From Diphasiastrum complanatum (taxonomy: Eukaryota; Streptophyta; Lycopodiopsida; Lycopodiales; Lycopodiaceae): a stretch of 64,000 nucleotides of DNA. Under the pieces are notes generated by a model that had not been told where the DNA came from, searched no databases, and was given only the letters and a program-made list of their open reading frames with translations. Both the position numbers and the translations under genes were made by a program. Of this stretch, positions 1 through 11,744 are shown one piece after another (position 1 is the first letter of the stretch; every line of letters starts with the position of its first letter). The stretch covers positions 60,168,168 to 60,232,167 of the forward strand of contig CM055097.1 in the NCBI GenBank assembly GCA_029204225.1. The letters run 5' to 3'.

Positions 1-1
1 A

Positions 2-2213
2 CCTTGCATGCAAACGTTCATAGATTATTATAGTCGAATGACCACAATCTACTACTTGAAGAAGAAATCCGAAGTGTTTGATTTTTTCAAAAAATTTGTG
101 GCATTCGCAGAGCGACACACCTCGAAAAAGATACAGATCCTTAGATCTGACAATGGAGGTGAATACAAAAGCACAAAATTTTCAAAATTCTGCGAAGAAC
201 ATGGGATTGAACACCAGTTCACTCCTGCATACACACCTGAATACAACGGTGTGGCAGAAAGAAAAAACAGAACGCTAGTCGAAGGAGCCAGATGCATGAT
301 GGCACAGGCTCAACTGCCAGGTCAATTCTGGGCCGAGGCAATAGCTACAGCTGTACACCTGTAGAACAGATCTACAATGACAATGCTGGAGAACAAAACA
401 CCATACGAAATGTGGACAGGTAGAAAGTCTGATCTGTCATATCTACGAGTGTTTGAATGTGCAGCATACAAGCACATTCCAAAGGAAAAGAGAAGCAAGT
501 TCGATGACAAATTCGAGCAAACAATCATGGTCGACTACTCAAACGGAACACATGTGTACAAACTCTACGATCCTACCACGAAGAACGTTGTTTCGAGCAG
601 AGATGTGAAGTTCAACGAGTCCACATTCCCTGGACTGAAAGACGAAAGAAGCCATGAGATCTTCACACTACTGCCTATTCAAGAGGGAGATCGAGGACAG
701 ACATCAAATCAGAATGCAGAGCCCCAGACTCCAGAATAGCAGGAAGCAGAGGATCGACCCCACAAACAAGAAATGTTCGAGCAGCGACGAAACGAACCTC
801 AAAGGTCAACGAGACAAAGAAGACCTCCAGACCACTACTCTGACAATCTTCAGTGGATGCAGCTTCACTGAAGAGCCAACAACATACCAAGAAGCTATCC
901 AAAGTCCAGAAGGAGAATTTTGGAAGCAGACAATGTCAGAGGAGATCGAGTCGATGAGGTGAAACGAGGCATGGACATTAGATCCTCTGTCAAAAAACAG
1001 AAAAGTAGTCGACTGCAAGTGGGTGTACAAGAAAAAGCTAAAATCAGATGGCACTATTGGCCACTACAAAGCAAGGCTCGTCGCGAAGGGCTACACGTAG
1101 AGATATAGTGTTGACTATTTTGACACATATTCGTCCATGGTCAAGATCCTACTCAACCAGACTGCAATGTCTACATCAAAAGAGTAGGAAAAGATTTTAT
1201 GATACTTACCATTTTTGTTGATGATTCGTTGATAATAGGAAATTCCTTGATGCTGATCAAAGACACGAAGAGTCAGATTTCTGAAAGCTATGAAATCACA
1301 GATCTTGGAAAAGCAACAAAATGCCTAGGGATGGAGATCAGAAGAGATCGAACAAATGGCGAAATGCACTTGAGTCAGTCAAAATACACCAGAAAAGTGC
1401 TGAAGCAGTACCACATGATGGACTGCAAAGAGAAAGCCACACCAATGATAGCTGGAGCCAAGCTCACGAAACATGATTGCCCAAAAACAGAAGAGGAAGA
1501 ACATATGATGGCAGATATACCCTACCAAAACTTAATCGGTAGTCTGATGTACTTGACAATTTGTACCAGACCCGATCTGGCCTTCTTTGTTTATGCATTG
1601 AGCCAATTTTGTTCCAATCCTGGTCTAGCACATTGGAAAATGGCCAAACGAATCCTATAGTATCTGAAGGGTACTCAAAATATTGGATTAACTTACAGAG
1701 CTAGAAACGAAGAGAAAGGATTCGAGTTGCATCACTACAATGATGCGAGCTGGGTGAGCTGCAAAGATGACAGAAAGTCCATTATTGGAGGATGTACAAT
1801 AGCGTGCGGAGCTGCAATCAGTTGGATATGCAAAAAGCAAACCTTGGTAGCTCAATCCTCTTGCGAAGCTGAGCATGTCACAGTCTCGAAAGTGGCGAAT
1901 GAGGTAGTGCGGCTACAATTGATGTTGGAGACAATCGGGATACCACAAGAGGGGCCAAACATGATGATGATGGACTCTTAGAGTGCAATCTATCTATCCC
2001 AAGATCCTGCCTTCCATTTAAAGACAAAACACATTCCTCTGAAGTACCATCACATTCGAGATATGATCTCAAAAGGAGAGCTCGAGGTCCAGTTTATAAA
2101 ATCAGAAAGTATGATTGCAGATCTCCTCACGAAACTGCTCGACAAGCCACTCTTTAACAAACAAAGAAAGGCAATTGGATTAAACGAACAAAGCTGCAAG
2201 GTTCAAGAGGGAG
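2..2213 (+). pseudogene. copia pol pseudogene (integrase-RT-RNase H)
   Basis: Integrase covers about 8-740. FIDYYSR resembles the first catalytic Asp motif, SDNGGEY carries the second Asp, and NGVAERKNR carries the catalytic Glu. A stop at about 362 and another near 737 break the frame. The INT-RT linker follows. RT is badly deleted: the region around 1130-1160 jumps from the start of RT to a stretch just before IFVDDSLI (1205-1230), which holds the catalytic FVDD box, so the TAFLHG segment seen in other copies is missing. RT connection (YLIGSLMYLT-like, 1520-1660) and RNase H (1727-2200, with SSCEAEH) follow, with stops near 1660 and 1980. In cells this polyprotein would copy and integrate the element; this copy cannot. 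Confidence 0.85.
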
Positions 2214-2947
2214 TGTCAGAATTGGTGAACTCCTGTAACTTTGTCCCAGCACGAACAAAACACGAAGGTCGAACGAGAACGATTCGCGACAGTCAATGTG
2301 TCTTTGACTCGAAGCACGAACGATTCACGAATCATTCACGAATCGTAAACACATCTCCAAGACCGCAAACCACAAGAGGGACGCAAAACGTAAACTACAA
2401 AAAGAAACGAAAGAACGAAAGCAAACGAGATATTATGAAACAAATGAAGAGAAATCTTTCACGCTGTCAACTGGAAGCTCAACGGGCTTCACGTCCAGCT
2501 GAAACAAATAGCAACGACGAAGACTAACTAACTAGTTGATTAGTGTTAACTAGTCTTGTGATTCTACATTTGGCTATCTTGTAAACTCCACATAGTAAGA
2601 GACAGAGAGACGTAGCGAATAGAGTAAAAAAGTAAAATACCATAGCTGTGCATGAAAGTCTGCCAACGAGCAGAACGCAGCGTAAGAGCAGAGTGTCAAT
2701 CCGCCAACAAGCAAGACACTGATGATCTCGTTCCAAACCAAACTGATAATATAGTCGCTCTATTTTCGTGTATCTCTTTGTCTTGTGTTGTGTGTCTTGA
2801 TTGCTAGAATAGAATGTGTTTTGTGAAGCGTAGTCGCGTGTTTGAGAACCTGTAAGAGCTTCCGCATGAAAAGAAAATTCAAAGACATAAAACTGTTTGT
2901 GAGTAAGAAGAAGAAGATGAACACAAAACAGTGTTGCTTTCGCGACA
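2214..2947 (+). repeat. putative 3' LTR of the first copia element
   Basis: It starts TGTCAG directly after a purine-rich stretch (AAGAGGGAG) downstream of RNase H and may end CGCGACA. That would make it about 734 bp with TG...CA ends. The 5' LTR is outside the window, so the right boundary cannot be confirmed. It contains short CGAATCATTCACGAATC repeats at about 2320-2350. Confidence 0.45.
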
Positions 2948-4799
2948 GTTAGCTCTCTATCAAACTTTCAAGCTTGAACTCTCTTGAGCATTCTAGCTCA
3001 GTCTTTTAGAGATTTATTTTAGAGTTGCTATTGCGCTACTGCTTATCAGTAGAGCTACTTATTATCAGACTTATTCTCAATTACTCAGAGACAGCTTAGA
3101 GTGCACAGTTTTTATCCGCTATTGTCTTGCGCTCATTAGCATCTGATTTTGTTTTTCTGAATCAATATTATCTTCTTATTGCGTTCAATATATGTCAGAA
3201 TGCACGCATCTCTGTATTGCTTTTGTAATTAATAGAAATTGTCTGAGAATTCAATACTTTATGTTTGGCTACGTAATCATTTAGTATCTAGCGATTTCAA
3301 AGTTAGTTGCTAAAGATTGAACGTGATTTTCATCACTACTGCTTTGTTCAATTTTTGATAGGCGTAGTCATGCATTGGAAGTAGGAGTTTCGGCTGCAAT
3401 TTATCAATCTTATTTCCAACATAGGTGCCTTTTTTTCATCAGTGCTGGTATTGTCCTCGGTTAGCACAATATTTTGGAATGTCTCGAAGCTTGGCATTTT
3501 GTGAGTTTTGCGAGTTTCTTTCATGCCATGAGTCAATAAAAGGATAACACATGGTATATTGCTACTTTTTTTATGCCACTACTTGAATGTTAGTAATAAG
3601 AATTTTGGTTTGGCACATAGTGAAAGATCCCATAATAACATTCCAAAATAAGAAAAGTTTGAAATTGAAATTTTTTTAGCCTCCAAACATTTTGGCCAAA
3701 TCACATGGTAGGCTGGCATGTCATGTGATTCAGCAATTTTTTTTTTCTTTTTCACTTAGCAAGCCAGTGTGCTATCTTTGAAGAATATAAAAAAAAAAAA
3801 TTCTAGCTATTTCACTTAGCACATCGGCATGCTATGTTTGGAGACTGCAAAATATATTGAAAAAATGTTTTACTCAAAATTCGGTTCTTAAAAGTGTCAA
3901 AATATCTTTTCTATCTCATTATTTGAACTCTTCAACCTATTAAACATGTAATGTATTTCACAAAATTATGATTTAATATCTTAAAAGTGAATATTGTTTA
4001 TAACAATGATGGTTTGATACTTGAATTGCCATATAGATTACACAGCTTGGTACTTGCATTATCACATAGACTATACTATTTGATTTACATGAGAAAGTTG
4101 AATGATTGTAAATGATTCATAGTGGCCAATGCTAGGGCATCCAAGCCTTTTGTGGTACTGGAAAATGTAAAGCCAATTTTAATATGTGACCAAAAAGAAA
4201 AAAGAAAAGTGTACACAAAATCATAGAAGAAAGATGTGCTAGAGATAGTCATGACATCTATCAAGAGACATTGAGAAGATTACTAGCAGTATAGAGTGGA
4301 GACAACCAATCTCACTTCCAAAATTGTCTCACACTGAGGTCCTCACAAGCATCATGTTTGTTCATGTTTTTGTATTTTGTTAAAATCCTCTTGCAGTTAG
4401 AGATAGAATGCAATTAATATTACATGGCACGCTATGTGCTACATAATTGGTGAACCATGGGTAGAATGAAACTCTTGAAACTCACAAACAATTTACTCGA
4501 AGATTGTCAAAACCGTTTATGCCTCCTTATAACCCTCAGTTGGCAGAGATTTTTGGAATGTCCATGGTCTTCTTATAGCCCTCCTTAAAAGCCTCTTAAG
4601 AACACGTTCAAAGTTCCAAGGCTTATACCGAGGCCAGCCTATAGACCCAACGCTTGAGCTTTCCGCTTCCCCCCAGTCCCATTTTCGTCTCTTTCAAAAA
4701 AATGCTCAAAAAACATGCGGGAAATCGCGTGTCATGTTGTAATGTGTTTAGAAACACCGTTAAAGCTAGGATCTACAGAGAGACACCATACCCAGCAAA
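2948..4799. other. AT-rich spacer, no gene recognised
   Basis: Long A and T runs, many stops in all frames and no recognisable domain. The short open frames here carry no family motif. Confidence 0.6.
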
Positions 4800-5054
4800 G
4801 TGGTAACGCATTTTCCCATCATACCCAAGGTACATCATATGTTCAAGTGCAAGTCCATAGCAGAGCTTTTGACATGGCATTTGAGCAATCGTTCCTCTAG
4901 TGATACTATGAAGATTCTTACTTATTGTCCAGCATGGAAGCATGTGGATGCGACCTGGCATGAGTTTAAGGATGAGTCTCGACATTTGCATTTGAGGTTG
5001 GCGATGGATGGTGTGAATCCATTCAAATTGCACTTCACATCATGGTCCACTTAG
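4800..5054 (+). pseudogene. CACTA (En/Spm) TNP2-type transposase fragment
   Basis: About 80 residues match the conserved TNP2 transposase block. They run from a FPIIP motif, through a helix containing FKCKSIAELLTWH and an AWKHVDATW motif, to LRLAMDGVNPF. TNP2-like proteins cut and move CACTA elements. Here only this block survives, with no flanking exons and no visible CACTA termini. The same block occurs on the minus strand at 59.9-60.2 kb but differs at many residues, so the two are separate old insertions. Antisense open frames over it are shadows. Confidence 0.7.
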
Positions 5055-5543
5055 CTAGTTGTCCTTGTAAATTATAAAGTTCCTCCTTAGCTAAGTGTCT
5101 TAATCTTAAAGCCTGCAATTGATTGGCTTCAAATTTGGAGATCCAGAGAGTCTCCCTCCTGGTATGAAAAGATTATCAATATTCCAGGAAATTCCATATT
5201 GGGAACAATTGATCGTAAACCATTTAGTGGCCCCAACAATGCACATACATATTTAAGAACGTAGGGAGCATAATTTGGGAGCACTTGACTCGCATAAACC
5301 ATTTCTTGGACCCGACAATGCACATATTTAAAAAGCCTTAGGGAGCATAATCTGGGAGCATTTGACTAGTACATGACTTAAGGAAATGGAAAAAAAAGAG
5401 TACTTATAAGAATAAATGATGTTGTGAATGCAAATTGAGAATATTGAATCCATGATAGTACGTACTTGTGGATGGTATGCAGCATCTAAAGAATTGACTT
5501 GAGTTCATGCTATAAAGTCGTGAGCAGTGTAACACAAACATTT
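5055..5543. other. spacer between transposase fragment and reductase gene
   Basis: No gene is seen. A short imperfect direct repeat around CATTTAGTGGCCC / CATTTCTTGGACC and GGGAGCATAATTTGGGAGCA / GGGAGCATAATCTGGGAGCA lies at about 5220-5370. This is the 3' flank of the minus-strand reductase gene and may include its untranslated region. Confidence 0.5.
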
Positions 5544-7666
<2,123 letters not shown>

Positions 7667-8389
7667 CTTTGCGCAACCTGCAGTAGTGCTTCAAAATATC
7701 AGCCTAAAGTCCCCTACCATCATCAGGAATCATCTGCAAGCTGCGTGTCCAATGTCTAACAATTATCAACCTCTGGCTGAAGGAAGACGTGGCTTGCTAA
7801 TCTGTTCTATATCTAAATTATCTTAATCATACATGAAATTGAACAAACCATAGCTAAGGTATACTAAATCTTTTCGAAATTCTCATGATACTGTGAATAG
7901 ACTTATCAGAGAAGAACTGGATGTGACGACATTGCCCAACAACTTGAGCCATGTGAATTTCCTCGTACAACATGGAAGTTGGAACTACGAATGCTTGAGC
8001 CAAGGAAACAACAACTAACCTGACTGAAAATTGGGAGTAGTAATTTTTTGTAAAAGCAATTCAGATTCCTCCTAGTTTCTAGTTCATTGAAACACCAGCT
8101 TCAGAATCAAATACTTTCTTCTAAGCAGCAAAAATTGCATAATAATATTAATATAAAATCTTAGGATCCAGTTGAATACTCAAGGATTGAAATTAAAGAT
8201 AGCCCACAGACTTCCCTTCACAATACATATCTATAGGGTGAAGCATTGTCATTCAACACTTTGCACAACCTAAGATCAGCGTATACAAAAATCATTGAGC
8301 CGTTAGAGAAGAATTGAAATCCTCTTGCCATTTCTTCAATATAAAACATGAAACTGTAAACCCTCAAGCTCGAGAAAAGTGAAACCTCA
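7667..8389. other. upstream flank of the reductase gene
   Basis: This holds the presumed promoter and 5' UTR of the minus-strand reductase. I see no clear TATA box. The part around 7667-7760 resembles the flank of the exon-1 fragment at 9248-9350, so the duplication included upstream DNA. The part at 8210-8389 is shared with 33,915-34,010 and 46,880-46,975 in the inverted arms. Confidence 0.5.
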
Positions 8390-8503
8390 CTAACGATTGG
8401 CCGCAGCTGCTGGTGGTAGATGCAGTTCAGCTTCGTTGATTTTCAGCTCCTCACTAAACGTTGCCCAGATGGTGTTTTCCAGGTTGTATATATTGTGTGT
8501 AAC
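8390..8503 (-). pseudogene. possible last exon of an unidentified host gene
   Basis: After an AG acceptor (TAATAG) the minus strand is open for 37 codons beginning VTHNIYNLENTIW and ending LHLPPAAAANR, then a stop. I do not recognise the family. Reasons to take it seriously: the last ~18 codons plus the sequence after the stop recur in both inverted arms (33,857-33,910 and 46,978-47,030), with mostly conservative changes in the coding part (for example LHLPPAVAANR). No upstream exons are visible. It could be a captured gene end or coincidence in a repeated segment. Confidence 0.3.
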
Positions 8504-9138
8504 CTATTAATTGTGTAACGTTGTATACAACAAAAAAAAAATATTAGCTCCTTATGTGTGAAAATTACCAATATTTATAAAAATAATATTTCTTTGCATT
8601 TTACACATGTAAAGGTTAAACGTTACAATTTCATTGTTGGATTCTTTGCTAAATGATGGATGTTATGAGTCATGCAAAATCTCTTCTAACAAATGCATAG
8701 CAAGGTTAACTGCAACCTTTAATCGACCACATGGTAATAATCGTTGTAAGTTGCAACAACCACTGATAGATGTAGAAAAGTATAAATGTAGAGCATAGGT
8801 ATAAGTTGGCATAGAAGATATTTCTTCTATAGTGAACATGGCTCCATAAAGTGCTCCAGAATGGCCAAGGTTTGAGCTAGCTACCATCATTGCCTCGGCA
8901 CTGCTTACGTGCTTGTAACACTGAGCACATACACATACTGCCCTTTCATGGTGTCAAAATCACCCTGTCAACCTCAAGCATTTAGGTCATTTGAATGAGG
9001 AGGGTGCATGCCTCGCTTTAAGTTGATGTGGACAAAAAGTTCTATCATGAAAAGTAGTCCAAAGTGCACTCTGCACTATGTACTCTAAGGAGCTGCACTG
9101 TGTACTCTAAGGAGCCGCAGTTCACAATATCCTGACAA
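8504..9138. other. AT-rich spacer
   Basis: No gene recognised. A 23-24 bp direct duplication containing GTACTCTAAGGAGC sits at about 9079-9118, next to the truncated reductase exon. Confidence 0.5.
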
Positions 9139-9247
9139 ACGCTTTACCGACTTGCAGCTCAAAATCAGATTCTTTCATCATCCCTAATTTCACGTAATGC
9201 TTCAGAATTATCTGCCTATTTGCGACCTCTTGCCCAGCCGTTGCCAT
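9139..9247 (-). pseudogene. truncated copy of reductase exon 1
   Basis: From an ATG at 9247 the minus strand reads MATAGQEVANRQIILKHYV, then a stretch with MKESDFEL, closely matching the first ~35 residues of the reductase exon 1 at 7666. Similarity stops near 9150, where the sequence runs into unrelated DNA and the tandem duplication at 9079-9118. No exons 2-5 follow. It is a partial tandem duplicate of the neighbouring gene, in the same orientation. Confidence 0.75.
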
Positions 9248-10309
9248 CGCTTCACAACCTACATAATCCGAAAAACTATGAAACAAGTCCCCGGGCTCTC
9301 AACGACTATCATACAGCAAGTTAGATGTGATCAATCAGTTACTAATTTCGCAGCTCTGGCTGTGGGGAGAGACTGCCAAATTTCTGTTCTAGACTGAGTA
9401 ATTCGTCCAGGATGCTTTATGTGACAAACAATGGTTCAAAGAAACATCATGTACCATAATCAACATCGGAGCATTCAAGACGACCAACAGCAAAGCAAAG
9501 CTAATGCAAGGAAACTTGCTTTCTTGAACCTTAAATAGTATAAGAACAAGAAAGAGAAGTAGATTAAACTACAGTCGCTTTCTTTAACTACTTCAGGCTA
9601 TGCTGTGCCATCTATATACGTCTAGAGTTCCACCTAACTTACTAAAGCACTTCCCGTCTTATTTGAAGGGCAGGCTGTTATTTGGCTCCCCCAGTCAACA
9701 GAGAACCAGAAAGAGTGTCCTTTCATAATTTAACTCCACAAACTTTTTTGCTTTTTCTGCACGATACTTTTGTCAGAATTTTAGTAAATATCTGATCATG
9801 CCAGTGGGACAATCTACCAATTTGATTCTACCTTTCTGTACTATATCGCTGATAAAATAATGCTAAATCTTTATAAGTTTCATCCTGTTGTGGGTATGTG
9901 ATTTCTAGAGAGGGAGAGATACTTCTTCATTGTCAGCCTTGCCCAAGTGCCACATATTCCGCATCAGTACTCGAGAATGCTACACATGGTTTTTTGGACT
10001 ACCTCTCCAGCTAATCAGGCCATCTGCAAAGACCATTCATATACGTTACCGCCCAATCTGCCTCGGATTAGCCATGCAGTCCTTGACTGTCTTTGCTCCC
10101 ATTGACACAAATTTCCCACTCCATGGTATGTGGATGTAGCTGAGGACATAATTTATTGAAAACCCAGTGCAGGACTCCGGGCGAATCCACTAAGGGCTCC
10201 AATGCTTGAAGGCGAGGTCCAATCTAGTTGTGGTCATGGCTAACACGATTCTAGTTGTGGTCATGGCTAACATGATTCTTTCCAAGATTTGTGGATAGGG
10301 CACACACTC
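9248..10309. other. spacer, no gene recognised
   Basis: The first ~100 bases resemble the upstream flank of the reductase start. The rest shows no domain. A 27-30 bp direct repeat (TCTAGTTGTGGTCATGGCTA) lies at about 10,210-10,280. Confidence 0.5.
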
Positions 10310-10690
10310 CATTTTTTTATTTATCTTGATTTGATATCAGGCATTCCCACATATATAATGCTTGCTACATAATAACCACCATAAGGTTATTAGATATCGC
10401 AAATTAATCATATAACCGATAGGACTGGAAAATGCTTTCTCAGTTCTCTCGGACAGAACAAAGTTTATGAGGTAAAACTAGAGAGGAACAAATTATTGAA
10501 AACCTTTCTAACTATCTATGCTAGAAAGCCAATTACTTCTTCCTCCGTTAAGTAGTGAGTTCATTAGGACTTCTTTCTTGTGCACAAGGTCAGGAATTCA
10601 AGTCCAATTGGTTGCACAAATGAGGAAATACAAGAGAAATAAAAAGCCAAATATTGCAGTACAAGGGGTTAATAGTCATAATTATTTTTT
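10310..10690 (+). repeat. dispersed repeat, copy 1, with SINE-like core
   Basis: Nearly the same ~380 bp sequence occurs at 48,240-48,610 (plus) and 32,450-32,810 (minus). The core holds a stretch like RNA polymerase III promoter boxes: GTTAAGTAGTGAG (A-box-like, ~10,547) and GAATTCAAGTCC (B-box-like, ~10,590), about 35 bp apart, as in tRNA-derived SINEs. The A-box match is weak. At 10,690 the copy runs straight into the copia leader array. Confidence 0.4.
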
Positions 10691-10999
10691 AGACAAAAAT
10701 GAAACAAAGCGAAGCGAAACTTAAACGACGTCTGACTTGATTCATGCTTGAAGCATAGAGATTGCAAAACGAAATGAAACAAAATGAAATCAAAGAATTC
10801 ACAAAAAAGATCAATCAGGCTCTATAACGAGACGAAACGAAATGAAACGAAACAAAACAGGATGAAACGAAGCAAAATGAGACAAAACTTAAGTGAGCTC
10901 TGAAATTGATTTACGCTTATAGCCAAGTGATCGCGAGGCAAAATGAAGCGAAACACGAACCAAAAAACAATTGCGAACAAAATCAATTTGTCAGGAATT
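10691..10999 (-). repeat. GAAAC-rich leader array, copy 1
   Basis: Runs of GAAAC, GAAAT and AAAAC on the plus strand (TTTCG-rich on the element's own strand), interspersed with two related blocks: one with GAGCTCTGAAATTGATT and one with GATCAATCAGGCTCTATAAC. The latter, read on the minus strand, gives GTTATAGAGCC, similar to the primer-site core GTATCAGAGCC of a relative at 20.1 kb. Six arrays of this kind occur in the window. Confidence 0.7.
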
Positions 11000-11744
11000 G
11001 AAATATGATTGCTGGTCACTGTTGGCTATATCATTCCTACAATCCTTCAGAGTGTAGACAGACATTGCTGATCTACGTTAACAGATTAATATGGCATTCA
11101 ACAAAATCAAACCAAAGTGTGGAATTGAATAAACAAGTGAATCAGATACATGAATAGTAGGAGAAAAAATACATTCGAGATCATACAATCATACAGATTA
11201 ATATGTGCATAACATCTACAATATTATCTATTGATCTTCTGATTTTTCGAGCACTGTGCGACAGACTACATAGTGCATTGGTGTGAGAGAAATACAGTTC
11301 TCTCACGAATAATGTCTCGCTTACTAGTGGACTTCTGGATCTACAGATCCTCTACAAAATTGTCTCGCTCACAGGCGGACATGTAATCTGTATTTTCATC
11401 TTTTTTTGACTTTCTTTCTTTCTTCCTTACAGTATTGTGCATCAAACAAAAAGTATATAGTTCACAAACTTTTTTGTGTCACATCGTGTAACTTCCAGAT
11501 CAGAAAGATTAGACATGTACAACTAATATCAAATTACAATAGTGGCAGATTAGCCACGATCTAGATTACTTATGCTGATGTCATGATATCTGATCAAATA
11601 TTTGTACCCCATGGTACTTGGTTGATCTTCTTGGTTAGTTGAGGAGCACGACTGATTTTGTGTCGTGTCATGTCGTGTTGTGTCGTGTCATCTTTTGTTA
11701 AAAATTCAGAATTGAAATCTAGCAAAGCTTTGACAATAGAAACA
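11000..11744 (-). repeat. 3' LTR of copia family A element 1
   Basis: Aligns by eye with 20,135-21,098 and 35,430-36,159 (shared CTCGCTTACTAG, GAGAGAAA...CTCTCACGAATAATG). On the minus strand it starts TGTTTCTATTG after the purine tract CTGAAGAAACAAAA. A short GTGTC microsatellite lies at 11,661-11,693. The U5 end is uncertain because it merges with the leader array. Confidence 0.65.

Larger units (their letters stand above)
1..2947 (+). mobile_element. Ty1/copia retrotransposon, 3' portion with 3' LTR
   Basis: The order integrase, reverse transcriptase, RNase H, polypurine tract, LTR on the plus strand is the Ty1/copia order. The window begins inside integrase, so gag, protease and the 5' LTR lie upstream, if they exist. 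It differs in sequence from the family A copies at 10-22 kb and from the copia at 61 kb. Several stop codons and a deletion in RT show it is not autonomous. Confidence 0.85.
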
